Assembly (NCBI GenBank): GCA_001949185.1
Contig: BDGG01000013.1
Span: forward strand, 627,130 to 691,129
Reading direction: 5' to 3'
DNA: 64,000 bases
Origin: Ramazzottius varieornatus
Lineage: Eukaryota; Tardigrada; Eutardigrada; Parachela; Ramazzottiidae
The translations under genes and the position numbers were made by a program. This document shows, in pieces, positions 1 to 12,120 of this stretch (within the stretch, counting starts at the first letter, position 1; every line of letters starts with the position of its first letter). The notes under the pieces are model-generated. The model searched no databases. It was given only the letters and a program-made list of their open reading frames with translations, and had not been told where the DNA came from.

Positions 1-44
1 CTGGATGAGCCTGTTTGGAACCGTGCAGAGTAGGTGTCGTATCA

Positions 45-176
45 TGAGTGGCGCACGCTTCCAGCCACCAATAATGAAAACGTGCACCACTTCAACAAAC
101 TCGACAAGATAGTCTTCCCCAGTGGCGCACGCTTCAACCATTAATAACGAAAACGTGCGCCACTTGAGATAACGAT
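45..176. repeat. Tandem pair of hairpin-forming repeats
   Basis: A unit of about 70 nt occurs twice. Each copy begins AGTGGCGCACGCTTC and ends with the near-complement CGTGCRCCACTT, so each can fold into a hairpin. The second copy has perfect GTGGCGCACG/CGTGCGCCAC arms; the first carries one mismatch. A related but more divergent stretch lies in GPR137 intron 4 (about 38060-38150), so this is a dispersed repeat and not a local oddity. Confidence 0.6.
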
Positions 177-250
177 TTTGTACGTTCATTTGTTCCGCTC
201 TCAACTAATTCTCACGGAATATTCGGTTATTTTGAATGTTCTCTCTTATA

Positions 251-1264
251 GCGGAGTGAATGTTGACGATGCAGGAAGGACCCTCCATAGAGTGATGGCC
301 GAAAAGCGCTGGTCTCGAGAAAATCCGGCGTTTCACCAGCTTCCTTGCCTTCTTTGGAGCCCGTCCTGCCCTCGTGGCTGCCTTCGCTCTTCCGGTCGAC
401 TGCGTTCGACCTGCCCATACCTTCTCGTCTTGTGGAATCGATACAGTAGAATATAAGGAAGCCATGCAGTACGTTGAAGCCATCCTTCGACCCTTTTTCC
501 ACCGTGATGGAGGGAATATTGAGGTAAGCTCACCCCGATACTTTTACCGTGAAAAACAGTTCCGGCATTCTTCGCCATCAGAACTTCTTTCGAAACGTGG
601 TCTTGTTTACAGGTGATCAAGGCCACCTGCCTCGCATTGGGAACTCCCTTCTTCACCAACCTCATCTTTCCAGTTGACGGAGGTGCTCTCGGCAGTGAGT
701 TCCACAGCCGAAAGATCTTGGACAGCCTCCGTATCACTCTTCGAACAGAAAGAGACAGGTAAGCATCAATGCGGTCAAACATTAGTAGCTTGCGGTGGGT
801 CTTGACGGCTCGTTTCTCCGTCTTCAAGAAGCAACTCCGATCCAATCCGATGCTTGATGCGGTCGACCTCGCACTTCTCCTGTTCGGTAGCCACAAGACC
901 GCCATGGCCATTTGCACCGGCCGGAACTTCGGGCTGCAGGCCGCTCTAGGCCGTGATACCGTCATCGATATCACGGGTACGCTTCCTGAACACATACTTG
1001 TGGATAGTTCTGACGGTGCTTTGGGGACTCCCTAACTGTTTTGGTTTCGCAGGCTGGATAAACACTTATCATCCACACTGCGTGAAGAACCCGGCGGTTC
1101 ACATCAGTGTCGAAGACCTTCTTGGAGCTTTCAGCAAGCGTCTGACGTACTATCGGAAAGCAAGCTCGACAAGTGACTATGATCGATATGGGGCTGGAGC
1201 CTCTACCAGTAAGGAAAGGGATTCTCCCGTACCGTACATCGACGAGGAGGAAGGAGATCTGTAG
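251..1264 (+). CDS. Unrecognised multi-exon gene, 3' part
   Basis: I do not recognise this protein. Well-bounded exons can be read: one ending at 522 before GTAAGC, 613-758 (acceptor TTTACAG, donor GTAAGC), a third from about 786 or 789 to about 976 (ending ATCACG before a GTACGC donor), and a last exon from about 1053 after TTTCGCAG to the TAG at 1264. The reading frame is kept across these joins. The encoded peptide includes 'GTPFFTNLIFPVDGG' and 'MAICTGRNFGLQAALG' and ends in an acidic tail, EEEGDL. An acceptor at about 250 opens an earlier exon ('GVNVDDAGRTLHRVM'), but its link to the frame that leads into 522 is not clear. The intron after 758 appears to be only 27-30 nt. A 220-codon open frame on the opposite strand is taken as a shadow. 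The 5' end is not found and may lie outside the window. Confidence 0.5.
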
Positions 1265-2142
1265 ACAGCAGTGTCGCTGTTCTCTCTGTCCGTTTGGGAA
1301 CTCCCTGCCTGTTCTGCTTCTCAGCTAGATTTCCATTGGACAACGCGTTAGCTCCGTCTGTCATTCTAGTTTGTCAGTTTGAAAACTTCGTCGTGGATGT
1401 TACGAGAACCTCGAGTGCTGCCAAAGTAAAACTACCACTCAGATCCGTGCTACCTTCGTCTCAGTCGTTAAAAGCCCCCCGCGAACGTAGGAGCTAGGAC
1501 GAACCGAAAAGCAGAAAATACTCCGTCTGTGTTGCCTAAACCGCAGCTTATTTCTGGATAGGGTCAGCCACGCAAATAATACTGCCATTTTTACTTCCGT
1601 TTAGACGAATACTGTGTTTCGTGTTGCGGTTCTTTTTACAGTAGACTCAATTTCCACTGTCAGATTGCGCGGGAAACCAAAAGTCGAAATTTTACGCACC
1701 GTTGTCCGTTCTTTGTACGAAAACTGTAGGCTGCAGCTGGTTGACGTATAGTTACCGCTCATCTAAATAAAAACGAGATCCACTTCTTAGTCCAGTTTTT
1801 TTGTCCCGCAATTCGGACAGTGTCCGAGTTACTCCACCATACCCATAAAAACGGTTCTGCTGTGGAGGACTTCAGTTTTGTAGAACTTTAACCGCGAGGG
1901 AGCGTTTTCTTGCACACGTAAAAAAATAAGAGGTTTTTTCTGTAGACAATCCTAGTTGGAGAATGGTAGTTTTTTGGAGATCCTGTCTTATGGAGAATCC
2001 TAGTTGAATTCCTTGAGATTTTCTCGAATCCCAGTTGACTGGATTGACTGATACGTGTCCTACTACTGCATTGAAATTCCGGCAACTGCACAAACGAGCG
2101 ACAATTCGCATACTACAGTAGCACAGCAGTAGCTCGTCCACC
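1265..2142. other. Intergenic, no gene seen
   Basis: No ORF with coding character or splice context. AT-rich stretches and an AATAAA-like run near 1766 may belong to the 3' end of the preceding gene. Around 1950-2010 the phrase 'gagaatcctagttg' and variants recur two or three times. Confidence 0.4.
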
Positions 2143-2757
2143 TATGACAGGTGCCCCATCTTCCGGAACGCCGAAGTGCGCGCTGTTCCAGTACATGGCA
2201 CCACGGACGTTCTTCACCCCCTATCCCGTCAACATGGTGTAAGTTGCGTATCTTAGTTTAATTTGCAGTCCGAGGTACGAAATTTTATTCACATCTGATG
2301 CCCTATTTCTGGTGACCGTTTTGTGACCACCAAATTGTGACACAGGTACTCGTCAAAATGGTCAAGATGGATTTAGAAACCTCACGATCCAGGGAACCAA
2401 ACTACGTCGTGCGGGTATGTTTCTCGTTATATGCACTACATACTGTAGGAGCGGTCTGTTTGGTCTGGTTCGTTTTCTCGCTCAACTCTGCACGATTTTA
2501 GCTTTACTTGTCCAACTCTTTTTGTAGGACTACATCCTACTCCAATTCTCTTTTCTTTGGCGAATTTTTCCAGTCGTTCACCAGAATAAACCGCAGAGAC
2601 GGGCTGATGCTGCAAGGTGGAAATCGCGCAAAACCTGCTACGTACTGCGCGTAGCAAAATAAAGTTTCTAAGTGACGATACCAATAACATGACTGCATCT
2701 TCCGGTTGAGAGCTCGAAGTTATCACTTTCTTCGGAATTGCTCGATCTTATTGTAGA

Positions 2758-3638
2758 TATGTTCCTGTGATCCAAATGATGATGCAGCCACGCAATCCCC
2801 AGATGGTGAATTGTCGATGCTGCGGAAGGCAATATGGTCATTGGTCCATTGGTATCCACGAGCCCCAGTGCCAGAAGGTGCTTCAGCGCCCAGAACGACA
2901 AAATGTTTTTTACATCATTCCCGACTAGTTGAGTCATGGGCTTATCCTTCCAGAAAAATCAGCAAGAGCAAGCCAACAACAGGCTAGCTGTCCGGCGGTC
3001 ACAGAACCTAAGCCGGGTCAGTGTAACGCCACTTGGCCACGGTTCGGATGAATCCGCCTTCGACAACCAGGTGGTCCCAACTCACCTAAATCGATCCAAT
3101 AATGAAATACAACGCCACAACGACATGCCTTTCCGGCCGAACAACCAGCAGATGCAACGACGCAGTCCACGAGATGTTCAGGGTCGTCCGCCCTTCGACA
3201 GCAACCCTCAACCCAACGATGATATCCTCGGTCATGTCCGTATCAGCTACATCAACGGCACAGAGTTCGGCTCGGACACGTATGCCATCCCACGACCACC
3301 GCGACCGCCACCTCGGGCACATGGACAGCCAGGAAGAGGGCAGTCGCACGATATGAGTACCTTGTTGGAAAATATGCCTCGCACCGTCATTCGAAGTACA
3401 GTACTCCGCCTTTCGCATGTTTATTCAGTGATGCTCGGGAAACAACATGGTAATGAGTTCTTGTTTTACGGGACAAGGTTGTCCTAGGCCAACGGAAGAA
3501 GAACTGAACGAACTGGCGTACCAAAGGTTCAAGCAGAATCTTGTACCCTGTAGGAACTGTGGAAGAACCTTCCTGCCCGATCGACTGCAAGTGCACGCTC
3601 GGGGTTGCGGTGGAAGTAATCAAGGGTTTCACAACTGA
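2758..3638 (+). CDS. C2HC zinc-finger protein, ZC2HC1/ZNF474-like
   Basis: Two C2HC fingers of the ZC2HC1/ZNF474 class are visible. The first, in the exon starting about 2757, reads CRCCGRQYGHWSIGIHEPQC, matching the family pattern C-x2-C-G-R-x-(F/Y)...H-x3-C. The second, in the last exon, reads CRNCGRTFLPDRLQVHARGC. Between them is about 145 residues of Asn/Gln/Pro-rich, probably disordered sequence. Proposed introns are about 2869-2953 (GTGCTT...TTCCAG) and about 3396-3475 (GTACAG...GACAAG). The second restores 'RPTEEELNELAYQRF', the helix that usually precedes this finger. A start at 2143 (ATGACAGGTGCC) with a donor near 2240 is plausible but the connection is unproven. Family members are cytoplasmic or ciliary/testis-associated proteins of poorly known function; the fingers probably bind zinc. 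Confidence 0.75.
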
Positions 3639-6007
3639 ATCAGGCACACTGCCTCTTCACTTTTATCTTTGATATCGCTTCAACCCTATGCTACTTTCGG
3701 AGATTTTTTGCGTTGATCGTGATTAATTGTTTCTCCGGCCAATATATTTCTAACTTTTCCGCGCTTGGTGGAACTTTTGATGCTGGATGGATTGATTCCA
3801 TCTGCAAAACGGCTGAAAAGACTAAATACCTTGAAACCCTCAACCAGGCATGGTGCGACAGCCACTTTTCGGTCTTTTGTGAAATCCGAGCCGGAAGAGC
3901 AGAAATATGAAAACGTCGACTAGATCAACTACTATGTAATAACTGACAGTCCTGCGTTCCCGGCTTAGATTTATAGCGAACCGATCTAGACCGATCTGGA
4001 ATCAGATTTCTAGATTTTTAAGTATTTGGTATGCCGGCTCAAAGTCAAAATACACCTGGTGAAACTGTTCAGCAAATGCGGCTACTGATTCGAGCGAAAT
4101 TCAATTGTTTTCTCGAACTTTCGTTCCAGCTAGGTGCTCAATAGGAAAACTGCCAATCTAGCAGAACAAAATTCGCGCAGTATGTTTATGCTGTCTCTCG
4201 GTTATGCGGGTACCCGGGAAGTACTGGAGCTCGTTCGTTTGGTCAGGCTGATATTCGCCAAAGTATGGCAAAGCTTTCGGGGAGTATCGAGCCCACCGTT
4301 AACTGTCTACGGTATGTGAACCTGGGGAACGTACGGTCTGCTGGGAAACCATTTGCCCTAAAAACGCTAGATCAACCAAACACAGGTGAAGTTCGAGTTG
4401 GTCTGAACCACCAAGTTTCAAATGGTAGACGGAACTGGGACCAACTTTGTCAAGTTCTTCGCTTGTGACTAGCGAAAAAAGCACCACAGGACGATTCATG
4501 CGGCAGCGCACCGAGAGGTTCAGAATGGAGCTGCCTAAATTATTTGCTAGTATGCTAGACGTTGGGCTTCATTATGTAAACATTCAGGCGACGTAAAAAT
4601 TGCAAGAAAAAATCAACATTCGTACCGCTAGACAGAAAACTAAAATACTATCCACGTTGGGAACAGCTAAAAAAACATTGTTGAGTTTTGAGCAAAGTTT
4701 TGAACTGATTCGGACTGAAATTTGGCGAATGCAAGAGCGTACAGTGAAATTAGATGGATAGCAGTATTTATAAATTGGCATCTATGGTTCTATAGAGAAT
4801 ACCGTCTCCTTAGTGTCCTTTGTCGTTCCTTCTGGTCTAGATTCAACTGCTAGGTCGCATAATTGTTTTGCTGTTCAGGAGAATGCAGCTTCAAGACCTA
4901 CTTGACTGAATAATTTTTTTTGGCCTGCTCATGCTTCATAATCAAAGTCGGGTTTATCCGAACCCAATTGTTAAAAAGTTTTGCTGTGCACCTTAGCTCC
5001 CGATGCACTTCCATAGATCGTTCGCAGAGGGCAGTACAGTTGGTTTCGTGCTGCATCTTCTATCTGTCACTAGAGCGCTGTCTGTCTTGTGATAAAATTC
5101 AACTGGGCCCAACGGCGCGTGACTGCAGTTGTGGTGTTATCCGAACATGACAGTTTGCTAAGTTATGTCGACAACAATTTATGAAAGACTTCCAGCCATC
5201 AAGCGATAAGAATAGATATGCTTATGAGTATGACAACGAAAACTGCGCTGTTAACGCGTGGTACGCTGGTAACCATTGTTTTGCTGTTTCAAGTCAACGC
5301 GGTAGTACATATCTTGAAGAAGATACCCATTTGACAATACATTTGTGAAGGAGATTGACGGACAGCATGTAAGTAATTTGAGTGAGAACGAGCTACTATA
5401 CTAAAGTGAGTTTGCCACCTAGACTTGTTCTGAGAGGTCTTGAGGACAAGTGCCGAATCGCCGACCTTTTCCCATCTTAAATTCGTTAACAGACGGGGTT
5501 ATAGCATTTCTGCTTCCAAGGCTCAGCTTGCCGACGCTTGTTACCATGCCCATGGATTTTTCGACGAGCGCTTCGTGATATTTTTTGCCTTGGCAGTGCG
5601 TTCTGGAGAGAAAGTCTACGGTCATGTTGTATGTGAGTCAACCAGTATTTTAAGAGAGCTTTTCTGATGCATCCAGCATATATTATGTAATCGAGATGAT
5701 AAGTCAGATCTCCTCAATTTTCGTAAATGTAGGAAAAGTGTGGTCTTTTTTCAAGTCGTTGTGCATGGGAGCTGGTATGTGTAGCTGGGCCTGAAGAAAC
5801 GAGAAACTTCACGAGAGTACAGAGATTAAGCTGCCACCCCGGTTCATTTTGCAGCTGTGGCTAAGGCTTGCGCCGCCCCTTCCATGACGATGACAATCCG
5901 CTTATGCGTGACGTTACAGCTCATTTTCGCTATAGTCGGACTTTCATCCGGCGATGGCAACTTAATCTCTGTAGTCTGTACTCTCTCTATGCAACGACGG
6001 TACTGCT

Positions 6008-6112
6008 ACCTAGCTAACGCTCTCAAGCGATGAAAGTACGTTGCGTGGGTTTTCAGCTTAACGGCAGTGGCTGTTACTTGACTGAAGGTAGGCAGCTACA
6101 GCGTACGCCAAT
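6008..6112. repeat. Dispersed repeat, copy 1
   Basis: About 105 nt containing CAGCTTAACGGCRGTGGCTG and TTGACTGAAGGTAGGCAGCT is repeated in direct orientation at about 46020-46126, preceded in both places by CTACCTAGCTAACGCTCTC or a close variant. The copies diverge outside this block. This is likely a fragment of an interspersed element; no coding capacity was seen. Confidence 0.6.
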
Positions 6113-6512
6113 GTGGTCTCCCAGAACTGGGTGGAGTTTTTGGGCGGGGTCTCCTTGCATGGCGAAAATAAAAAGCTGATTGTAGTCAGGAAATCAGCAG
6201 GCTACAACTGTCAATGTTCGATTGGTCAACCTCACCCAGACCAACGGACAGAGTAGGGTGACTATATTGGCGTACACTGTACGTTCGACTTTGATTCTAA
6301 CACCAATTAGTACAGTTAACTTGACTTTGCTATTCTGGACGGGTTAGATCTTCTCGCAAACAATACATGGCCTAGTTCGTTGAAATAAGGACCAAAAATT
6401 ACCGCACCCACCGTCTCCAAAACAGAAACCTTTACTGATAACATTGTGTAGCATTGTTGGTACGACGGGATCTGGGTATTTAGCACACAGCAAAACAAAA
6501 ATAGAGCCGCGG

Positions 6513-6866
6513 CTAGTCAGCCACTGCGTTTCCAAACCGGAACAAAATACAGCCGACGAAATAGATCCAATACATGACTTTTAGAATCATTCTGCTTTCT
6601 CGGAGCACAGCAGTCCACTGGAAGGAAGACAAGTTTAAGACCCCGACAGAAAGCCGAACAAATCCTGCAATGCTCAAACCTAACGCCCTACAAATGAGCG
6701 AAACCCGAGGTCTAATGGCTGTCCACTGCTCTGTCCATTCCACCATGCTTGCGCTACAGATACCCAAGTCTTTAGCCAACAAGAACACATCGACAATCAG
6801 CATCAAGTTGGAGAGCCATTTCTTCGCCAGCTTGCCCGCTTCTTCGAGCGTGTAATTCTTCCCCAA
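6513..6866 (-). CDS. Possible membrane-protein fragment
   Basis: A 117-codon open frame on the minus strand encodes four hydrophobic segments: 'LMLIVDVFLLA', 'VSLICRALGLSIAGFVRLSVGVL', a weaker one near 'SSFQWTAVL', and 'VMYWIYFVGCILFRFG'. It could be an exon of a multi-pass membrane protein such as a chemoreceptor. The start codon context is unremarkable, flanking exons were not identified and no family motif is visible. It may equally be a chance ORF. Confidence 0.25.
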   Translation of the reverse strand: MGKNYTLEEAGKLAKKWLSNLMLIVDVFLLAKDLGICSASMVEWTEQWTAIRPRVSLICRALGLSIAGFVRLSVGVLNLSSFQWTAVLRESRMILKVMYWIYFVGCILFRFGNAVAD

Positions 6867-9800
6867 CTTCGGCGTCCTGGTACTGAGTCCAATACCATTC
6901 TACGAGTAAAAGCAGGGTGAAGGTACAGTGTGTGTTAACTTGTTTGGTGCTGATGCCATTTAAAGCTGATGCCATTTTTCCCGTTCGAGCAATCAACCTT
7001 CCAGACTAGTACTAGAAAGTCTCTGGTTATAGTTAGGGAGTGCGAGGATCCACGTTTCTGATCTTTGGTGGAGCCCGATATTTAACAACTTTGAAGGGTA
7101 GTTCTTAGTGCTTCTGAGCCACAAACCCGACTGGTGTTAGAAATTGGTGAGCAGTGACCAATACTATCAATCAAACTGACGAGAAACCAAAGTGTCTTCC
7201 AGTATTGGAAATTCGTTTCTACCGCTGCCACGTATCTTTACGGCTGGTGGCCAGCCGGGTCGCGGGCAGCCAAGCATTCCAAAGATTACAACACTTGTGT
7301 TATCGTAAAGACGCTGCCTTATTACCTCTTAATTGCAATCGAAGTTTTACGGCATTATTGGTCGGGTCGCGTTTGCAATATGCAGGAACCGAGGGTAATA
7401 CCTGATTATCTGGCGATACCGCGAGGTCAGATGGAGTTTCTTCCCTTCCGTCGCCGAGTCCGGTCATTGTGATGCTCCCCATTTCGATCGGTTGTCGTCG
7501 GTTTCTGCAAAAATAACGGCGTCACATTGTGAGAGCCCACTGCAGGATGTGACTCGAAATTACCTTCAAAAGCGGGGATAGCGGGCAGGTGTCGAAAAGC
7601 GTAGTATGAGCACAATAATAACTCAGCCACTGCATGTCCGATGAGTATATTCCTGGCACCATTTATACGACCTCATTCGCTTCAGTGTACCGTGGGAGGA
7701 GTTCTACAGGTTTCGGCGATGGTTTATGGTATCTCCAGATCCAACTTTTCACGATAGCTCGTCGGTTCGTCCGTTGCTTTTTGTTTGCTAAGTCCACTCG
7801 TTCGAAATGTACTCCTTCTTTTTTGATTTTAAAATGAGTTGATCAGGAAAGTCACCAAGACTGCCCGCCATGCCCCGAAACAGTGGGTCAGCTGTGACTT
7901 GATTACTTGATCAATCAAACATTAGCATGATGTAATGTATGTGTTATGTGATTCGGCAACGCGCTTGGCATGCTTTATGTTGGACATATGGCAGGCCGAA
8001 AACTGAAATCGAAAAATAAGGAGTACATTTCGAACGAGCGGACTGTACACGTTTTACCTCATACAGCTTACCAGAACACGACCTAGTTGCCGCAGTCGGG
8101 GGCAGATTGGACTGCACGGACAAACCTTGGGCACATGACTCCCTCTTCTCGCGAACCGCTTAGGTGAGCCAGTGTCAACGAGCAAACCTTCCCGGACAAA
8201 ACAACTTGTCTTATCGAAGCTGCTCCCGAAAGAGAATTTAAACAAGGCTCAACTATGACCTCAGCGCTACCAGATTCAGTGCAGCGGTGTACTTGATTGA
8301 GAATCCGTAGGAAAAGACATATTTCCTCATTAACGGTCGTCGCTTTCGATCTTCCAGTTTTTGAGGGCTGTATTCCCGAAAGGCATTTGATGCGCTGACG
8401 CTTTTGTTGGTCGTTGTCTCAGTTATGCAAAATTTTGTCCGAGTTAAACGTCATCTCAATGTTCCCAGTGACCCCCCCCCCAAATCTGGAAAGATGGGGA
8501 ATCCAAACTGTTTGACATCGCGGGTGGTCAAATGAATTTCGTAAAACCGCGCTTCTTTCGTTCAGATACCGAGGTAACGATAACGGTTAGGCGCGATAAG
8601 GTCCGCCGAGGAAGGTGTAGTACCGGTTGGCGCCCACTAATTGTCACAAAACTTTATCTTTCCTCACCCTCCAGGGCACTGCGCATAACCGACTTATGAC
8701 ACACCGTTCGATGGTGAAAAACATTGTTCTATCAAGGGAGCAGTTTCGAGAGGCAAAAGTTGATCACGTTATTTCCTGATGCTAAAACCAGAACATGGTC
8801 TCCACTTGTCGTACTTTTAGGATTTTCCGTTCTGTATAGTGTGAACGGCTACTTGCAAGATTCTCTTCAGCTTGCGTGATGGGTAGGCCTCGAAAGGCCG
8901 TACGTTCGCCTACCGTGTGCAACAAAAGTTGGCTCAAATTCACTTGATGGTACACAAAAAAATTATAACCTGCGACAGGTAGATTTCTTCAAAAGGAAAC
9001 TTTTTACGGTCAAGAAAACATTCTATTTTTCCATTGCGCCTTGCGAATCGTCAGGCAGAAAACGTCAGTTATCTTCCGATAGAAAAGTATTTGGTACTGT
9101 CTTTAGTGATGGATGAACGGTTATTTGCTCTTTGTTCCCAGGAGGGTCTTTGAGCTTTCGTTATATTCACAAGACTTGCGCCACTGAAAATTAAGGCTGA
9201 TGCTTTCTAACAATACGAACTCCTGTCAAACTTTGACTTCTATACTTCAGAAACCAGCCAACTGATTTGTCGAAAACCTACTGTAGAATTGGCGAATTTT
9301 GGAGAAACAGCTTTGTTGAGGAAACGGAAATTTTTCCTCCAAAAAAGCCATCTTGCGAAATAATGCCAAAAAGCATTGTGAATCCGGCTACTTTCGAAAT
9401 AGTTCTTTCCTTCGATGAAGAGCCAATATTTCAACTGGCACTTCCCTCACCACGATAAATTGATGTTTGGCCTGTTCACCGTAACCAAAGCGGAAGTCAC
9501 TTCTCAGGTCATGGATTTGATGGTAGGGTGAAAAGTTAATGAGGCTGCGCCACGCGGTATCATGTAAGGGAGCTCACGACCTAGAATACTACTCCGTTTC
9601 GGCTGAGTGCATCCTTTCAGTTGCGAAGGTATGAACGGTCCCTTCGTTTTATTCGTATTTTCCTACAGTTTTTTTACTGCGTATTTATATTTGAGTCCTG
9701 TTTTATAGAAGGGTGTATTCTTGGGTTATTTCTAAATGTTCAGGACGAATTGTTTTCGGTTCTGACCCCGGGTGTGTGTCCGAGGGTCTCTGGGTAGTTC

Positions 9801-9999
9801 GATAGACCAACTCATGTGCTGCGTAGAGTATGTTAGGAGAGTGGTCTTTGACCGCTGGTCTGGGAGAGAGGCAGCCAGAAGCTAGGGGTCTAAAAATATG
9901 AGATTACCATAATTACATGACAAAACTGGGCAAAATCAACTGTACCAGAATTCAGCAACCACAGCACCGAGATTTTGCGAAAGTAGGACGTTTGTAGTA

Positions 10000-10879
10000 C
10001 ACTGACTTTCAATATTGAGTGACCCCCCCCCCATACTCCCACTAGAAAATTGATATCTCCACTTCCCTTCCACCGAATTCGATGATTACAGCATTGTCAT
10101 GAAGAACGATGTTTGGTCTTCAAGATCACGTGGCTTTCAGTTCCGGCCATCAATAAATCAATTGTTGGAACTTGGTCGGCATAGCTGCGAAAACTGCCCA
10201 GTTTTCGATGCACTGCTGCCCGGTCAGACCCTGCCCGAAAGAAACCTCCGTACTGTCAGAAAGTAGGGCATACATCAAGCTCCCGAATGACCATACGTAA
10301 GGATTTTTTGACGCTCTGTGAGAAAAATTTCGCTAAGGGAATACCCTGACACTTTTCACGCGAAATATTCCAGTTTTGAAGTTTTCTCTCAGAAATGCTC
10401 TGTTGTTAAGGCCAGAACGGTTTGAGATGAGGAGCCGTGACTGTTTTATGGGTTTGCAAATAGGGAGAATGATGTTTTCGTATAGATATACGAGAAACGG
10501 GCCACCTGAAGTATTTGCAGCCGAAAATCACCACCGTTACTTCCCTGTTGGTTTATTAGCGCAACTTTCTCACAGACCGTCTAAAAAATGGTCATTCGGG
10601 AGCTCGATATGTGCCCTACTTTCTGACAGTACGGAGGTTTCTCTCGGGCAGGGTCTGACGGGGCAGCAGTGCATCGAGAACTGGGCAGTTTTCGCAGTTA
10701 TGCCGACCAAGTTCCAACAACTGATTTATTGATGGCCGGAACTGAAAGCCACGCGATCTTGAAGACTGAATATCTTTCTTCATAACAGTCCTGGAATCAT
10801 CGAAATCGGTGGAAGGGAAGTGGAGATATCAATTTTCCAGTAGGTGTATAGGGGGGTGACTCAATATTGGGAGTCAGTG
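10000..10879. mobile_element. 880-bp TA-flanked fold-back element
   Basis: Imperfect inverted repeats of about 300 bp (roughly 10000-10310 and 10575-10879) enclose a short unique centre. The outer ends are CACTGACTTTCAATATTGAG on the left and the complement of CTCAATATTGGGAGTCAGTG on the right, each followed inward by a C/G-tract. Both ends are flanked by the dinucleotide TA (9998-9999 and 10880-10881), the target duplication of Tc1/mariner/pogo elements. The ends resemble those of the pogo-like element at 56.7 kb (CACTGAG...TATT...CCACCCCC), so this is probably a non-autonomous relative. The 118-codon ORF inside is built largely from one repeat arm and is not taken as a gene. Confidence 0.75.
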
Positions 10880-11312
10880 TAAATATGCAAAGTTTCATCC
10901 AAACGAAGCGAATACCCACCACGAAACACTAATTATACATTATAAGGCTATCGAACATTAGGCTGGGGGCTTTTTAATTACCTATGGATGTTCCGGAGGG
11001 GAAGAAACTTCAAAGCAATTTCCCCAAGTTCCTATCGCCGCCCATGGTCGCCCAATTTAACTGGAGATACAGCTCGTCGAGCTCTACAAGCTCATGACAA
11101 AATCGATTTTTTCCGGATCATTTCAAGTATATACCCTTCTATAAAACAGGCCACATTTTCACTATAATCAAGACTTGGCCTCAGGCGGCTTTAACTTGAT
11201 GGTTTGGTCAGACAGACTTCGCTAATTACCGTATGTTCTCGTTTACTGTATACACGCGTCGTTGGTGAGTGCGAGTGAGCAAATCTCCAGTTTAGGCCAA
11301 ATTGTTTCCTAG

Positions 11313-11824
11313 GTGGCAAACAGAAGGCAGTCTCTGAACCGGAATTTTGTCGTGGTGTTTCTCACTCTAGCAGTCCAGCTGATATCAAGTGCCTATCAAC
11401 CTGCGCGACACGAACAATGTGACAAATTTCTGTGCTTATCGCAAGCCGTTGTTCATCGTTTGCTGATGGAAATATGCACAACGCAACGACAGATTCACAA
11501 ATGTCTGCAGACCGTAAGTAAATATCGTCATTTCACGCCGAAACATCACAGCAAAGACCTTCTTCCCGGTCGTTCAAATGTTACAAATCAATAAAAGAGC
11601 TAGACTACACTCCAGATATTCTTATGAGAAGTATTCCTCCGTTCCTTACAGAGCTATCGACTTGGGAAGCAGTCGGAGTTTCCGTCGGTCTGTTGGCTGG
11701 TATGACGCTCATTAGCTTCGTCATATCCTACTTCAGCGTCCATTCCTGCCACAAATGTGTTGCGACAGTCGCACTGACTGTTGCCCACCCTCAACGGACC
11801 CAGGACCCATCAGCCGGACCTTAA
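11313..11824 (+). CDS. Single-pass membrane protein, array member A
   Basis: Two exons are proposed: 11313-11513 (donor GTAAGT) and 11654-11824 (acceptor TTACAGAG), giving 123 residues. The N-terminus has a hydrophobic segment suited to a signal peptide ('FVVVFLTLAVQLISSA'). A short ectodomain with five cysteines follows (including CDKFLCL and IHKCLQ), then a membrane segment ('VGVSVGLLAGMTLISFVISYF') and a short tail. It opens a run of eight similar plus-strand genes. It differs from the others in a phase-0 join and in lacking a Pro/Tyr-rich tail. The function is unknown and the acceptor choice is set by frame only. Confidence 0.5.
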
Positions 11825-12120
11825 TGGCATACTATCCCACTTTCCAGCCCGCACAGCAATGACCATGTAAGCTGCGAAGTAGTTTCCATGACTTCTCTCG
11901 ATTACCGCATTTCGAATTCTTTGCTGACCAGCGGCCACGCTGTACTAGCCTCTTTCTGTACTATTTCACCCTGGAAGATCCACCGTTGATTAATTTTTAT
12001 TTATGCGCATACTCCAGACTTGTAATAAGACCAATGTGCCGTAAGTTGACTGGTCCACCTTATCATCTGCTGGAAAAAGCCCAGACTCCAACCAGTTGAG
12101 TTGTGTTTTGTCCATTACAG

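Larger units (their letters stand above)
3639..9999. other. Gene-poor stretch with scattered repeats
   Basis: I see no gene I can support here apart from the weak hydrophobic ORF at 6513-6866 on the minus strand. The stretch holds one copy of a dispersed repeat (about 6008-6112, second copy near 46020-46126). A C-tract (8469-8478) follows GTGA, resembling the inner end of the fold-back element at 10 kb. The stretch CCTGTTTTATAGAAGGGTGTA near 9698-9720 recurs inverted near 11132-11152. Confidence 0.5.

Noticed and set aside
333-995. 220-codon minus-strand open frame opposite the first gene
   Set aside because: It runs through well-formed plus-strand splice sites and has Arg/Ser-rich antisense composition; judged a shadow.
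10376-10732. 118-codon ORF inside the fold-back element
   Set aside because: Mostly translated repeat arm; no transposase motif.
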